Source of the DNA: Ectobius pallidus
Taxonomy: Eukaryota; Arthropoda; Insecta; Blattodea; Ectobiidae
Length of the DNA: 64,000 nucleotides
Direction: 5' to 3'
Assembly: GCA_964059195.1 (NCBI GenBank)
Contig: CAXKWD010000005.1
Span: 140,765,686-140,829,685 of the forward strand
In this document: positions 13,101 through 61,325 of the stretch, in pieces
Position numbering within the stretch: the first letter of the stretch is position 1
Layout: the number at the start of each line of letters is the position of its first letter
Notes under the pieces: generated by a model
Databases searched by the model: none
Told to the model about the DNA's origin: nothing
What the model saw: the letters and a program-made list of their open reading frames with translations, nothing else
Translations under genes and position numbers: made by a program

Positions 13101-15180
13101 TCAGTTAACTTAACAGGAAGTTAAATGACTTTCACATTTCATTTTAATGAAAACATTGTTTTCATTAAACCCAGTTGGCTGTGTAAGCACCCCTATTAAG
13201 AGTGGTTTGTCCTGTTCATACAGCTAGAGCAGACAAACAATTAATTTGTACAGTCACGTATAGAATCTTTCCGATAAGATGCACAGTGGTATATGTTGGT
13301 AAGAGAATTCTAAACCAGATCTGCCATCTCCACTCCCTATCCCTGCTCCTCCCCTTTTATTCACAATGACAGGGCCTATAGATTCATTGAGAGAACACAA
13401 TGATTTTAGAATCAATATTAATCTTGGAAAGGTGAAGTCAGACTGAAAAATTCAATGCCATAGCCGAGATTTGAACCAGGATCTTTGACTCTCTATGCCG
13501 CTGCTCTTACCAACTGAGCTACCATGGCAACAAGCTGGTACAACATTAAAGGAAATGACTCTACATAGAAACCTCAAAGCACTACCGACCATGACCTTAT
13601 AAAAATTCAATGACATTCTGTGACATATTTGGGATTTCATCATATTCATGTGAAACAGCTGGAATTCAGTCACAATTTGTATAATATGCTTTAGGTTGAA
13701 AATTTCACTTAGGTAAGATGAATTAACTAAATTCAATTCTATTCTCTTCAGTCTTCATGTCAAATATTCAGGTATAATATCTTGCACCAGGATTATTAAA
13801 TAATAATGTGCATTAAAAATATTTTTTTCCAATATGGTTTCCGAGTGGACAGACAATTGGGTTGGAATGTGTACTTCTAAAGGTAGGACGGACAACCAGA
13901 CGGATCAAGTGAGTCTACAGATGCTCTAATCCACTTAGTTTTACGGTAATGTTAAAGTAATTTGTTAGTGGCCTTACAACATTAGTTCAGTAAAATTAAA
14001 TACACAGTCAAAACTGAATAATGAAATAAGAACAACTGTTTCCAACTTGGACATAGCAGGAGATTAAAAACTTCACAATGAAATGTTTGAGCACACCATA
14101 TTTAGTTTAGTTTGAGAGTATGGCCAGTAAAGCTATGATATGATTTTAGAGGTGTACATATTCTGATTTTAGCTTGCCTGCCCCTTTCAAATTCTGCAAC
14201 CAGTCACAGCTTTTAACTTGCTTGACTTGAAAGCAAGTCAGATTACAACAATGATAAGAAATACTGTCGCTATGAGTCACAAGCTCTTCATAACTTGGTG
14301 GGTTGCACAGGACCTAAGGAAACTGCAAGGCCTGGCGGAAAGAATATGAAACTGGGTATAGCAGTGCACTGGTAAGTCGTGCAGTTACGTAGTTGAGGAA
14401 CTTCAGATGTGTTTAGAGAATTTTACCCTGAAGGAAGCCGAGGAGAAACTAAAATGTGGACAGTTTGAATTATCAATGAACAAAGGCACTAGTCCGGCAT
14501 GGGAAAAATTTTAAACATTTTCGAGAAAACATCATAAAATCATTAATAACAATAACAAAAATCCCTTTAGGCAAGCCTACAAGCTGAGGTAGATTTCGAA
14601 GTGCTTTTGTTTTAATTTACTGTTGCTGCGTAGCACTCTTCTTCTTTAGCCTTGGCATGACAAACCCGCAATAATAACTGCAAAAAAGAGGAAAGAGAAC
14701 TTTTTCAAACATTCAAATCTCGCCTTATATGAGAACTATCAAGAAACTAGTTATTGATTTGTAGAGTACTCATCAAGAGCATTTCAACGATACCCCACAA
14801 GACGTAGTTACGAAAATTTCGAATTTCCATCCCCATACCCCCACCCCCACTCGTACTCCCAAAATCCCCGAATCGTTGGTGTCACTGTGAACTCCAGAAG
14901 GAGTACTCTAATTTATTCAATCAAAGTTTCCCTCTATACTTCATAGGGGCAGAGATATAAATGTTTTAAAATTTCAACCCCCTCCCCCGACCACCCTCTT
15001 GCGCCAATTTTGCTCATTAACGAACTTGTCTGAACTATTGGGCATAGAAATAACATAATTGCGAAATAATAAAATTTGATTCAAATATCTTGAAAATTAC
15101 GGCCGCTAGCGTGTAAAGATATATATATGTATATATATATAAATAGATATATACATATATATACATATACATATACTGTA
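10176..15180. other. no gene recognised; one SINE and repeat debris
   Basis: Besides the SINE at 13432-13545, only simple A/T runs and a C-rich patch at 14825-14850 were noticed. A 94-codon minus ORF at 11236-11520 (Glu/Lys/Ser rich) is unassigned and has no supporting motif. Confidence 0.4.
13432..13545 (-). mobile_element. tRNA-derived SINE, single unit
   Basis: Minus strand GGTAGCTCAGTTGGTAAGAG (A box) and GGTTCAAATCTCGG (B box). TGCCATG and CTATGGCA can form an acceptor-like stem across 13456-13529, but the anticodon stem does not pair. The tail TGAAAAATTCAAT-like sequence is shared with 30248-30611. Confidence 0.6.
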
Positions 15181-16395
15181 TCTATTATATAAAGTCGAAT
15201 GTGTGTTTGTGGGTATGTATGTATGTATGTATGTTTGTTCCTTATACAAATCTACATTTCTTTACCAATTTACACGGAATTTTGCACACATACCCAGTTA
15301 AGCCCGGAAAGTATAGCGGTCAACATTAAAATTGAAAGAAATCAGTCCTTCCCTTGAAAATTATATAATTTCTGCGAATATTATGCAAAAAAAAATGAAA
15401 TCCCATTCAGTTGTCAAGACAACAGTGTATTGTTTACACAGTTCATTTAGGGCTTTGGGCCTAATAATACTGAGCTATAACAAATTCTGATGCACAATGT
15501 GATAGTCACAAACTGTCTCTACCCTCTACATGGTAAATATCGTTTTCTCACTTCATATTTTGATGTAGAATAAGAAATCATATTGCAGGGATAGCTTAAG
15601 TGTGTGCCAACGAGTATGCTATTACGTAAATGATGCATTGCGATTAGGTTTTCTTTCTATATAGCTATCATTACATTTTCAATTAACTGATACGTTATTC
15701 ATAACTGTAGGCTTTGTATTAGTTGATAAATAGGTATGTTTATCATACTTTGATTTAGAAAAAGAGGTCGTATTGCAGGGAGAGTCTTTTCTGATATCTC
15801 AGCCTGGGTGACGATACTTTTATCGTTTTTAATGTTTGTGAAAAAGAGATTCAGATCGATTTCAGTACACTGCTCTTCGCTTATGCGGCGCGAACGTTTC
15901 ATTGAGCCCCATTCTGTGGATTCTCTGTATCGAAAATGAAATGAAAGTGTGGATTGTAATGGATTGAGATTGTAGTGTAATCATTAATTTTTACTCTTCA
16001 TGAAAACGTGGAGATTGAAAAATTATCTTCCATGTGTCACTGTATCGCTTTGAAGTATGTAATTAGTAATTGAAATTGCAGATGGCCTTGACATTCTGTT
16101 ATAACAAATGAATGTGCTCTTGCTACCACATTAATCACCAGTCTCAGACCATTACCCAATAATATTTTTAACTTTGAACTATGGTGTTATAGTATCTTCT
16201 AGGAGCCATAAAAAGCTATAGGCCTATCTAGCGTTTTCTGATGGAATAGTTTGAGTGTGATAAATCTTTTTCTTCATTTCAAGTTCTACATACATATTAT
16301 ATAAGGACCTAGAGTTTCAAAATCGAAAGTCCTCCATAAGTTAATTTCAAATTAAAAAATACAAAGCCCGGGCGACGCCGGGCCTTTTCAGCTAG
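15181..16395 (+). mobile_element. Helitron-like element (non-autonomous)
   Basis: Begins TCTATTATATAAAGTCGAAT after A and ends in a GC hairpin GCCCGGGCGACGCCGGGC, then CTTTTCAG and CTAG before T. TC start, hairpin about 10 bases from a CTAG end and A/T insertion are Helitron hallmarks. The last ~150 bases are shared with 61326-62290 and 62943-63775. No Rep/helicase ORF. Confidence 0.8.
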
Positions 16396-19300
16396 TATAA
16401 ATATAAATATAACAATTTTTTTAACAGGCGGTGGTTTCGTACTTAGGGAGGCATGAAACGTAAAGATATGAACGAATTTTTTGAAAGTCATTAGGTAGAC
16501 TTTTCTTCGAAATCTACCTAATAATAAAAATAATAATTGTGCTAAGACGCTAAAACGATTTTTAATACTTTATCCACCTTTTATTTATCTGCATGGTGAA
16601 TTTCTTCTACCAGCATGTAGAAAAGCAAGAAAGTATTACCTACATTTAGCAACTACAGTTGTTTAGCTGATAGGAATGTCGCAAGCTTATTCTGGCTTGC
16701 CTAGGCTGGGTTTGACCTGACCCATCAAGCTTAAAGAAACCTGCCTGCTTCCTAGCTATGAAGCTGGCAACTTGCTTGCCTGGCCTTCAAGCGGGTATGG
16801 GCAGGCTAAAATCGAGATTTGTACACCTCTATATGATTTACAGTGATCTTTGTTGGGTGAATATCATTGACGATCATAACTTCTATTCCTATTAATGTAG
16901 GCTATTTTCCTATGGGAAAGATTGACAGCACTGGTGAAGTTTACCAACAATTGCATTTGAGGTCTAAGATCAGTGCAGATTGTTATGTATAGGCTCTAGT
17001 AGGTCAGGAAAAGCAAATTACATTCACTACACCACACACATTACGATTACATCGATCAAGGTGGCAAAACACGAGAAATTTCTGTAACTTCTCCCAAACA
17101 TGATGAGATAATGTATATTAGTTTTGTTTCTAAATAGAATGTCTTGAATAATATACTGGTAAGCATGAAATCATCTAAAGATAGTAAAACAAATCATCTT
17201 ATGTGGCAAGAGGTGGGGTGAAATATTAGTAAAAATATTGAAATCAAAAATATTTCTGAAATTTTGTTGATTCACTATGCAGATATCTCATAATAAATCA
17301 CAATCTGAATTTCTGTTCGTAATAATCACACTCATAAAAAAAAAATGCTTTTCCTGTAATAAAGATATTCAATGCAGTTAAGATAACTTTTCCTATTCAA
17401 TTTCAATGGGGGGGGGACCATTATAAATTACTGCATAAATGAGTTTTATATAAACAAATAAACTACTATTATGACAAAGATCACCGACACGATTGCCGTC
17501 AAAGTTCATTAACAAAGATCGCTGTAGACAAACTGTAGCATTATATAAAGGAATAAATTATGTGAACCTTTAGAAGTCTTTATCTGCATCCCTGTATGTC
17601 CAAGTCTTCTTTTTAAACTACAATACGTAACTCAATGAGATTGAGGAAAGAGTAGATTATAATAACATAGCACATCAACAAAACATTCATACGCTCATCT
17701 CACTTCACCCTGCCATAATATAGCGATCAGTTTTTAATTTCTTAAAACTGACCCATGATTTGCCAGTTTCATTAACTCTCCGTTTATCCTTAAAACGAAT
17801 GTAACAATTGCCAGTTAAATTACAGAGTTGTATTTTAAGAATAGACAGAGATATGACATGAGTTAGAGAGACAAATACATCTACTCTCATTCCAAACTGA
17901 ATTGTAACACTTACCGATGCTTGATATATACATTTTGTGTTGTGGGAAGAAAGAGACGAGACCGTGGGCACTTACCAAATAGTCCACCGAATAAGCATAG
18001 CACAGACAACACAAGTCCCATTATCTTATATAACATAATTTCAACATCAAACTCAAATTGAGACCTTCTGTAGATTGAAATATCATCAATTATTTCAAAT
18101 AATGTAAACTGAAAATAATCTGGTTATATGCTCGTGATAGAAAAAAACTAAACCATGCAAAAGTACAATGCCAATGACTTAGTTATTGGCTAGGCCTATT
18201 ATGGAACTTTAAAAAAAAATTCTAGTAATGTTAATTAAGAACAGGGTAGTTTCTTCATATTATATTAATGAAAAATGCTATTATTAATTACTGTTCTTCA
18301 TTTATACTATCTATGTAGCATACTTTATCAGAACTACCATTTTTTAAGATTTTCTGAAGATTGTAATTTAATTATGAAGAAGGAACAACATGTCTATAAA
18401 AAAGTTGGTGCGTCAAGACTCGACCTGACTCAACCCAAATAACCGAAATGATGACTTTCTGTGGAACCCTATGAATCTAGGTTGTAACAAAATTTAACAC
18501 AAACGTTTATTCCATCTACAGTAAAAAAGCGCTATATTAGATGAACTTTGAGCATGATAGAAGAATTAATAAGAGTTCATAGCAATAAATGATCTAAAAA
18601 AGTAATCTAAAATTTTAGTTCTTATTAGATTATTGATAAATTGCAGCGAATGATATTTTACAACAAAATTACCTGAATGAGAAGTTTCTTGAGAATTCTG
18701 ATATTTGTTTAGTATTTCATACTGTTATCAAGCATGTATTAGAAATGAGTTTCTGGGGGTGTAGAGCCCTAAACTGACTGACCAAAAATTACTGATATCT
18801 TTCCATTCTGAGTGACACTAAATATTGATTGTTTTTAAGTTAATGCATTAAAAATCACATATTTGGGTAGGTCCATACTGCAGGAATTCCCATTAGATAT
18901 ACCCTTGGCTGTTACATTATATGCTTGGTATTACAATATAAAGTACTTGTAATTACTGGCAAAGCAAATACAACTGGATGAATTGGTTGTTTTAAATAAT
19001 TAAAGCATTCTCAGAATATTGCTCAATTTTCTGAACGTATGCAGTTTCATGACACTATCTTAAGCTGTCTTTAATACCACAATATTGCTGCCATCCTTGC
19101 TTTTAAAAGACATCAGCTAGGCTTTCATAAAAATCAGTAGACATAAAAATGGGAAGTAGTTTTTAAGTAATAATGCAAAGTCATGAACGAAACATGATGT
19201 TTAAAAATAATTTATTTGTTGAAATATTTTTACTGATAAAAACATAATTGATTTAGTTTTATTTCTTACTTAGAGGAGATCAACAGTCTAGAGAAGTTAA

Positions 19301-21625
19301 TGTCAATAAAACTAAGATGTTTTTACACGGTCTGTACAGTATGAACTAGCAAAGAACATCACTTGCTATGAAGGCCAGGCAGGTCTAGATTACATCATCG
19401 TAGATGACTGCGCATCTTTTTGTTTGGCTCGGATCTTACCGATTGAGTTATAAGTATGAAAAAATGCATGTCTCCAGTTTAAAAATTGCAGAAAAATAAA
19501 ATAAAAATGTTAATAATAATAATAATAATAAATTTGGAAACCCAAAAAAGATATATAGACCATCATTGTTTTAAATTTGAGTATTCCATAGTATTCAGAT
19601 TGAAAATGGGGCATTTAAACTAACTGAAGTATCTGGCATAATAAATAACAGGGAACTGTAGATTATGTTATTCATTTCCAACACCATTGCATTTATTCTC
19701 AGATTAAAAATTTACTGTTTGTATCTACTTTCGTGCTTTATGATGATTCTGAATAACTTGGAAACACAGGCAAAAATATAAAAATAATATAGTTTTGAAT
19801 GTTATAAACTAGAAAAATAATTCACTATTGACCTCAGCACATAACATAAGTTAGCTTTCCTGTACATTATGGGTTAAATGGAAGATCAGAAACTTTACTA
19901 AACAAATAGGTCATAAGAGCCATCATGAAAAACGGGAAAGTCACATCAATTCTTTTAAAAACAATTGTATAAATATCAACAATAATAATTATTTATGAAC
20001 AGCCAGGAATTTTATGAATATTTTATTTTATGCAAACTCTGATAAGATGTCACTTTTTCGTACTGGTATGTCATATCTTTAAAAGTGTGTTCATTAAACC
20101 CTTTGTTCTCATGTATGTTAAAATTTCATAGGTAGACCTACCTACTGGTAAATGAATAGATTATGTATGAAATTTTGTATTTTATTTCACATTTGTTATA
20201 TACAGCAAAAAAAAAAAAAGTCGATTTGAAGTTGAAATCTTGCTGTGAAAAGTATTTGATTTCTAATTCATAGGCAGTATAACGGATAGCATGTAGGCCT
20301 GAATGTAGAAGGCAAAAATGTACAAGAACTGCGAAAGAACTGACTGAAACACACAAAGATTTACTGAAAATTTTGAAAACAAAATTGTGTGATCTGCAAG
20401 CATATGTGAATTAAGTATCATTAATCTAAAATATTATATAAGTTTTTCATATTTTTTGTCAAATTAAACTTGCAATGGATGGAGGTACTTGTACAGGTAC
20501 AGTGAAAGAAGGAACAACCATTAAATGGTACTGGTAACATATAAGTAATGGTAATGCTCTTTTACCTTTCTCTAAGATTAGAAACATGAGTAGCCTACAT
20601 TATGTGTAACGTATGAAATAAGCACTGATAAAGGTTGTAGCATTTTCAGAAGAGTTTATTTAGTAAGAAAAACTCAAATACTGGACTTTAATTGGTGTTT
20701 AACAATCACTATTAGGAGTAGTGTGACTCTGGCACCTAATGTTTTGAATTTGTACCACACTGAAATTATTTTCATCAGGTATATTATCCATCTACAGAAG
20801 CTCCCAAATTTGATAATTTTCATTTAAATGGTTAATATTTTAGCACAGTAAACTCATACAACATTTTGACAATTAAGTACAGAGGAGAGAAATGAAGTCT
20901 GGAGGAAGAAAAATGGCTTTTTTTACTGTACAGCAGTGAAATTTAAGCAACACTGTAAATTGTATGGTGACTATACATACGTTACAGACAATAAATATTG
21001 TGCAATATTGCTGGAGAAAAAATTTCAGCTTAATAATCCTTCCTCAACTTCACTGATACAATGTGAACAGCCTATATCTTTCAATGGTGTTTTCATTTCG
21101 TTGTCTTCCTTGGAGATATTCTTAATAATCCTATCTAACACGCTGATCAGTTCTCAAACTTGATAGTTTAATAAAACAGGTAATATTTAAAAGTAATAAT
21201 GACTTTTGTTCACACTGATTTAGTAATGGAATTCATAATTTTAAAACCAGCATAGAATATTCTTTTTGTTTTTAGAATATTTAACTTATTATTATGAAAA
21301 TTTGCCAAAAATTAATTCACTGAAATCCATGACTGATTTATACTGCAGAAGTTCTTTTGTCATGAAAACAGAATTCATTTTTTTTAAAAGTAGAAAGAGA
21401 AGGTAAATCTGAATTAACACATCTATGAGAAAACTTCATTCTTACTTAATTAAAATATCTCTCTTCCCTAAAGAAATTTGCATCCTAAAATATGAAATTA
21501 ACTAAAATTATATTCTTGTGTTTTGTCCATTTTGTAGTGATGTAATAACTAAATGAGTCATTTAGAGCATATGGCTTTTTCACTGACACTCACTAATGTG
21601 GTATGGCAATGTTAATTACCTTGTT
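16396..21625. other. no gene recognised
   Basis: AT-rich intron-like sequence without ORFs over 90 codons or repeats I could define. Confidence 0.4.
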
Positions 21626-21661
21626 GGAGCGCTTTCAACCGCATGGAGCGGCCATCTTCAG
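21626..21661 (-). ncRNA. degenerate hammerhead-like motif
   Basis: Minus strand CTGAAGA (fits CUGANGA), stem II GGCCGC/GCGGTT (two G-U pairs), GAAA, palindromic AGCGCT, then C. No convincing stem I. Lies about 60 bases left of the tRNA-like foldback element. Confidence 0.3.
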
Positions 21662-21751
21662 ATTGCCTTTTATGGTGAAGGAATTCATTCTGAGGTAGGA
21701 AAACGTAACCCATGAACAACTGATATTAAGAATATTATAGGAGAAAAATTC

Positions 21752-21824
21752 CTCCGACACTGGGACTTGAACCCAGGACCTTTGGCTGTTCGCGCCAATG
21801 CTCTACCAACTGAGCTAAGCCGGA
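21752..21824 (-). tRNA. tRNA-like module, left arm (probably not a working tRNA)
   Basis: 73 nt with canonical spacing: acceptor TCCGGCT/TGTCGGA (pair 7 mismatched), D arm GCTC/GAGC, anticodon stem TTGGC/GCCAA, T arm CTGGG-TTCAAGT-CCCAG. The anticodon loop GCGAACA has C instead of T at position 33, which argues against translation use. A and B boxes (TAGCTCAGTTGG, GGTTCAAGTCC) could drive Pol III. Confidence 0.5.
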
Positions 21825-21894
21825 GTTCAATTCACAGCGCCAGATGGAACTTCTCTCCTATGACTGTTACTGTGACTATTACTGTGAATTGAAC

Positions 21895-21967
21895 TCCGGC
21901 TTAGCTCAGTTGGTAGAGCATTGGCGCGAACAGCCAAAGGTCCTGGGTTCAAGTCCCAGTGTCGGAG
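21895..21967 (+). tRNA. tRNA-like module, right arm (probably not a working tRNA)
   Basis: Inverted twin of 21752-21824 with the same stems and the same C33 loop. The two face away from each other head to head, so Pol III from either would read outward through the element end. Confidence 0.5.
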
Positions 21968-22937
21968 GAATTTTTCTCCTATAATATTCTCATGTAATGT
22001 CCAACAGAGACAATAATCTGTGGTTCATGAAAGCTTATAAATATCTAACTGATATTAAGACTGTGAAAAAAATACCTGCAGAGGGGTTTTGAATGAGATC
22101 ACCAGCTTTGGGGGAAGTAGTATTACGGTGGATATTATGAAAGTTTGTACAATTACTGGATTTGAACCCTGAACTCTTGGCACAGTGAGTCAGACACTTT
22201 ATAGTATGATTATGAGAATGTTTTTTAAATTAGCAAGAAACAATTTACTAACATTCTTACAGAAATATATTGTTACTTAGGACAGGATGCAAAACCACTT
22301 TGAGCTAAATCAGAGTTATCAATATGGACAAGATTAAAATCTGAATACTGAGCCATTGCTGAAGATGTAGAGAAAGTTCTTTAAAACCTGTCTCAAGTAA
22401 ATAGATAATTTGTAAGATCAATAGTGTTTTTGACAGATTTATGCTACGTTTGTGTATTCTCAACATTAGTTAATATAACTATAATATTTGAAGAATCTTA
22501 TTGCAATATTATCTAAAACCTGAACTAAAATTAAAAGAATTTGAAATAAGTGGATATGAATTTGGGTATATATAGTTAGGCCTAAGCCTTGTTTCCTTTT
22601 TCAGTGTACAGAATACTTACATCTAAAACAAAACAAAAATATTCCAGTATATTAACACAATAAATCAAGGGAAAAATTATTGTTTATATAACAAACCAGA
22701 TGCTCAATATTATATTTATAGAAAAACTTCAGAAATAAGCATGAAAGGAACACTACCAAGCAAGTTAGCTATGATACCCGACTGTATATCTTTTGAACCA
22801 GCTCTCACCACTATTAATAAATTAGACTAGAACTGACTAGCATAGAAACTATTCCCTACAGAAGGGTCATATTCTCTTTTTTGCCATAACAGCAAAGTTA
22901 GGAAGGATTTTGGTGCCAATAATATTTATCCAAAACT

Positions 22938-57229
<34,292 letters not shown>

Positions 57230-57924
57230 CGTAACAACATAACCTCAAAATCAAAAGAAACAAAATATAAAATTAAACAAAACGAAAACCTACAAAATAA
57301 AATTAATAATGTAATTAAATCGGCTTGTAGTGTTAGTTACAAAGTGTAAATAAATCAGAACTAAGGCCCGGATCTTAGGTTTTATACTATTTTGTTCCTT
57401 TCAAGCTAACTGTGATATTTTAACATATGCCTAATTATCCATTTCATGGTCATGGCAGTCACATACTCCAATCGTATAAAACCTAAAAATGGCTAAATAA
57501 GACGTTAGAAACTAAAAATGGCTAAAACTGCTTTTCAGTTTAAAACTTAAACCAATAATATGTAATTAATGTAATTATTGTCCTAATAAAACTTAATTTT
57601 TAAATAACCGCCTACATTAACATCTTCCTCACTGTTTCTGAGAGACAATAGCCAATAGCGTTGAATTTGTAATGTCATTGCATTTTATAATGTCATTTTA
57701 TATCCTATTGTCCCGGTATAAGAAATCGTTAATGAATCGAAATTCCCGGTTTCTTTATAATTAAATTAAACGCATTCTTAAGAAGTTTACACTTGAAATT
57801 TATTATCAGTGTTTACTCCAGCAAGACGGAAAAAGTGAAGTATTCTAAAAGTTTACTGATTATTGAAAAAAAATTCTTGTGTTTATGAGTATATATGGTG
57901 GAGCTGCAAACGACAGTGGTAATT

Positions 57925-58181
57925 CCGGGGTGAGCGGGCAAAGAGAGTTAAGTCCACCATCCTAAAAAATTGAGATATATCCATAGAGTTATAGTTAAAA
58001 ATGTTCCCTACATTTGTGTTAAGTCCAGTAAGTCATATTCAAAATTGTACGGTAGTTATGGATGTGTGCCTCATGGGTTTATCCATCTGTAAAGCTATGT
58101 TGGGCTGGTATAGTGTGTTAAGTCACTCTAATTCTCAGTAACAAGAAAGTGGACTTAACTCTCTTTGCCCGCGCACCCCGG
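57925..58181. mobile_element. MITE with 33-bp inverted ends
   Basis: CCGGGGTGAGCGGGCAAAGA and inverted CCGGGGTGCGCGGGCAAAGA, matching on through GAGTTAAGTCCAC. 257 bp, no coding sequence. Lies upstream of kazrin exon 1. Confidence 0.75.
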
Positions 58182-60125
58182 AGTTCTAAAATTAAGCAAA
58201 AAATATTCCTACAGTTCGGTGGTTCAGAGCCATGGAAATTTAAGTAAAAATAAAATTAATGAATGCAAAACATAATCAACAGAAAGAATTTAATCGTTGG
58301 AGTCCTCAGACCATCTCAGAAGAATCTTAAACATTTTCCTAGCAGTTAGGTGAATATTAGAAGAGTCGAGTTTATAGCCAATGATGGCGATTTCCAGAAA
58401 GTAGATTGAAATAAGTCTCTTTATCTTCTTATATCACGTTGCCATCCATGACCTTGGTCGATTTTTTAGATGTTTGGTGCATAAAGATATTAACGACACA
58501 GTTCAGAAGTGGAAAGGGGGAAATTCAGAAGTGGAAAGGGGGAAATTCAGAAGTGAAGAACAACATTATCATTCACTAATTGGGAAAATCATCAGGCTGA
58601 CTTTTAAGAGTACATCTGGGACTACTTCGAATTGTAAACTAATTTCATTCTCGGGGAGGTTAAAAATTCTGCAAATTTCGTTTATATCAATTCGTTCATA
58701 GAATTACTGTATAGTTAGAGAGGAAAATGTTTTATCTATTCCATCAAACTATAACTGGGGTACTAAAATTCCCACTAATGCAGGGAATCGATTATTTTCG
58801 TCTTAAATATAACGATAATATTGAAAAACTTTGTATTATGAATTTTCATATGATATCTTCCATGTTCTCGAGTTTAAGAGCTACCTACCAATTTTAGTAA
58901 AACTGTATCATGGTCGTATTTTATTCTGGTGAAATTTTACCCCCTTTTATTTGTATATTATATTAAAAAATGTGGCCTTTACTAAGCAATGTAGGACAAG
59001 TCTCAGATATAATGTGACACATCAGTAGACACGGTTACAGCGAGTTTTAGTGAAGCTGGTGGTTTGTATAGCCCTGATACAGTGGTTCGCATTTATTATT
59101 CTAGTAGGTTGGCAGCATTGCGGGTCGATACTAACGCAATAAACATGATGTGGAGGAAGGGGATGGCGCATCCCCTCCATGCAGCTAGTCCTCGGTCCGA
59201 AAATATTAACTTCTTATGTTATTAAACATATCCCATCTAGAGATAGAGGCTTACTGCCTTTTCTTTTCAAAACATTAGTATACAGTAAATATAGGCCTAC
59301 TCTCACAGGTTCACATCAGCAAACAAACGCTATTGGTGTAATATTGGACCTAGCATATTAGGCTGAAATTGAACGTTGAAAAGTAGTAAAAAGACAATTA
59401 TTTATAAAGTACACATATACCTGAAAATATGAGGGATGGGTCATATTATGTCATGGCAACTATTTTTTTCTCAAATTAAGGCGATGGTACCATGAAATGT
59501 TGTATGTCACGGGAGAGTGTGGCATCTTCATTGTATGGACACATCACTTACTTGGTAGCATTATAAAGTACGGTTATACGAGTAAATGCGATGGTAATTT
59601 AGTTGTGAGTCAGCCTCCGTTCAGGCTGGATATAACAAGATGTGAACAGCATTTTTACGTCAAAAAAGTCACTATCGGAGGGAGAAAAAAATTAAAATGC
59701 TGAAGAGAGCTGTGGGGAATAATGTCCATCCGTATCGAATTTTAAGGGATCATGGAGTAGGTATGCGAGCTTTCATGCCTCCAACCACCTCAATATATTA
59801 GAGTGGCACGATGCAGTCGTATATGGATGTTTATGGGTGTCTGTTTCCTTCACCATCCTACATCTAGTAGGATTTTCCCACATAATCTGCTTTATACTTA
59901 TATTCAATGCCTGCTTTTTTATTTGAAAAAGTTCGAATTTTATAATGGTCCCTCATTTTCAAAAGAAAAACAGTTGCTATGACTTATGGCCCATCACTTG
60001 TACCGGTACATAAAAACATCTTCCTATACCTCACCGTTCAGTTGATCATAATTAACTGCTAGAATATTATTGAACAACGAAAATTGTACACATCAAGGCG
60101 TACCTAATATTTTTTCTACTGTTAC

Positions 60126-60177
<52 letters not shown>

Positions 60178-61041
60178 TCTCTTTCGAAATATCCCTTGAA
60201 TAAATGCTTCTAACTTATCAAACTGAATGTTATAAATACCTTCAGGATATAAATCATAACTAGAGTGACTTAGTGAAACAGCTAGAGCAAACTACCAGAT
60301 GCTATCAGCTGCCATCTATCGCAGAAGGCAAAAACTATGAGAACTTGCTAACAGCTAATTGTTGCGGTCAGCCGATTTTTTTTTATGAATCTAAAATATC
60401 AAAATTTAAACATTTAATAATGGTCCATTAAAATCAGTCTTATGCAGCTTGCCTATAATTGTAATTAACTTAAGACAATCGCATGAAAATAGTCGTATCT
60501 TAATAAGTTTCATTATAGGCTCGTTGTATAATATACTATTATCACATTCCTCGCTATGAGAGGAGAGAACGCAAGAGAACAGTTAAACGAAGCCGCATTA
60601 CTGGGAAGGGTATTTCCCCATTAAATGACCGGGCACTTACATTTTAATGAATGAATGTCTGGTGCTGTAAACAGCATTTAGTAGTCAATTCTCGCTAGGG
60701 TGGATAAGTATAGTCATTTAATAAAATATACCAAGGTAACAGGAGTACTTTGATAACTAAATATTCCACCTAGCTTAGAACATTCGTAAACAGATGAAAA
60801 TCATTAGATATTAAAATTCTTCATCACTAACAGCTGTTACTTCACTATTCATATATTCACATTTTCGTCGTTAACTCGAAAAGTATTAGAGATATTATGA
60901 TAGTCTTTTTCATTAAATTAAACAGAAAACCTCATTTAGTAAATAAATAAATAAATAAAAAGCTCACATATTTACCCTCATGGTTTATTAAGTGTTAAAG
61001 GAAACCCCGCAAGCTGAGCACATGTTCTTTGACATCTACGA
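58182..61041. other. upstream of kazrin exon 1; no gene recognised
   Basis: Contains a triple direct repeat of about 22 bases (TTCAGAAGTGGAAAGGGGGA) at 58502-58557 and the (AAT)n at 60125. No promoter or first exon could be identified. Confidence 0.4.
60125..60176 (+). repeat. (AAT)n microsatellite
   Basis: About 17 perfect AAT units. Confidence 0.95.
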
Positions 61042-61325
61042 TAGGGTGTCCATATAATGTTTATATAAAAACGTGACATTTTAATATTTTGAAAAAAAAA
61101 AAAAAACCTGGGACAGTTAAGGAAAAAAGGACACAAATTAATTAACAAAATTTAGGGACTATTTACAAATTACCTTTGACTCATGCACACAAATTATCAC
61201 AAATGACTTCTTAAATTTCTTCTGCAGACTGGTGTAGATAATTTATTCCACAGAAATAAATGCTTCATTGTCACTGTGCATTTCACTTTTATGTATTCTA
61301 TCAAGAAGTGCGGTTTTTCTTATAA

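Larger units (their letters stand above)
21732..22046. mobile_element. foldback retroposon made of two inverted tRNA-like units (copy 1)
   Basis: Two 107-bp arms, 21731-21837 and 21882-21988, are near-perfect inverted copies separated by 44 bases. Each contains a 73-nt cloverleaf-like tRNA module. A right tail of about 60 bases ends near GTTCATGAAAGCTTATAAAT. The whole is flanked by a 14-bp direct repeat AACTGATATTAAGA at 21718-21731 and 22047-22060, so the inverted dimer was inserted as one unit. A second copy with a different target duplication is at 54958-55163. Confidence 0.85.

Noticed and set aside
21752..21967. Pair of functional nuclear tRNA genes
   Set aside because: Loop position 33 is C, acceptor pair 7 is mismatched, and the modules sit inside a mobile unit with target duplications.
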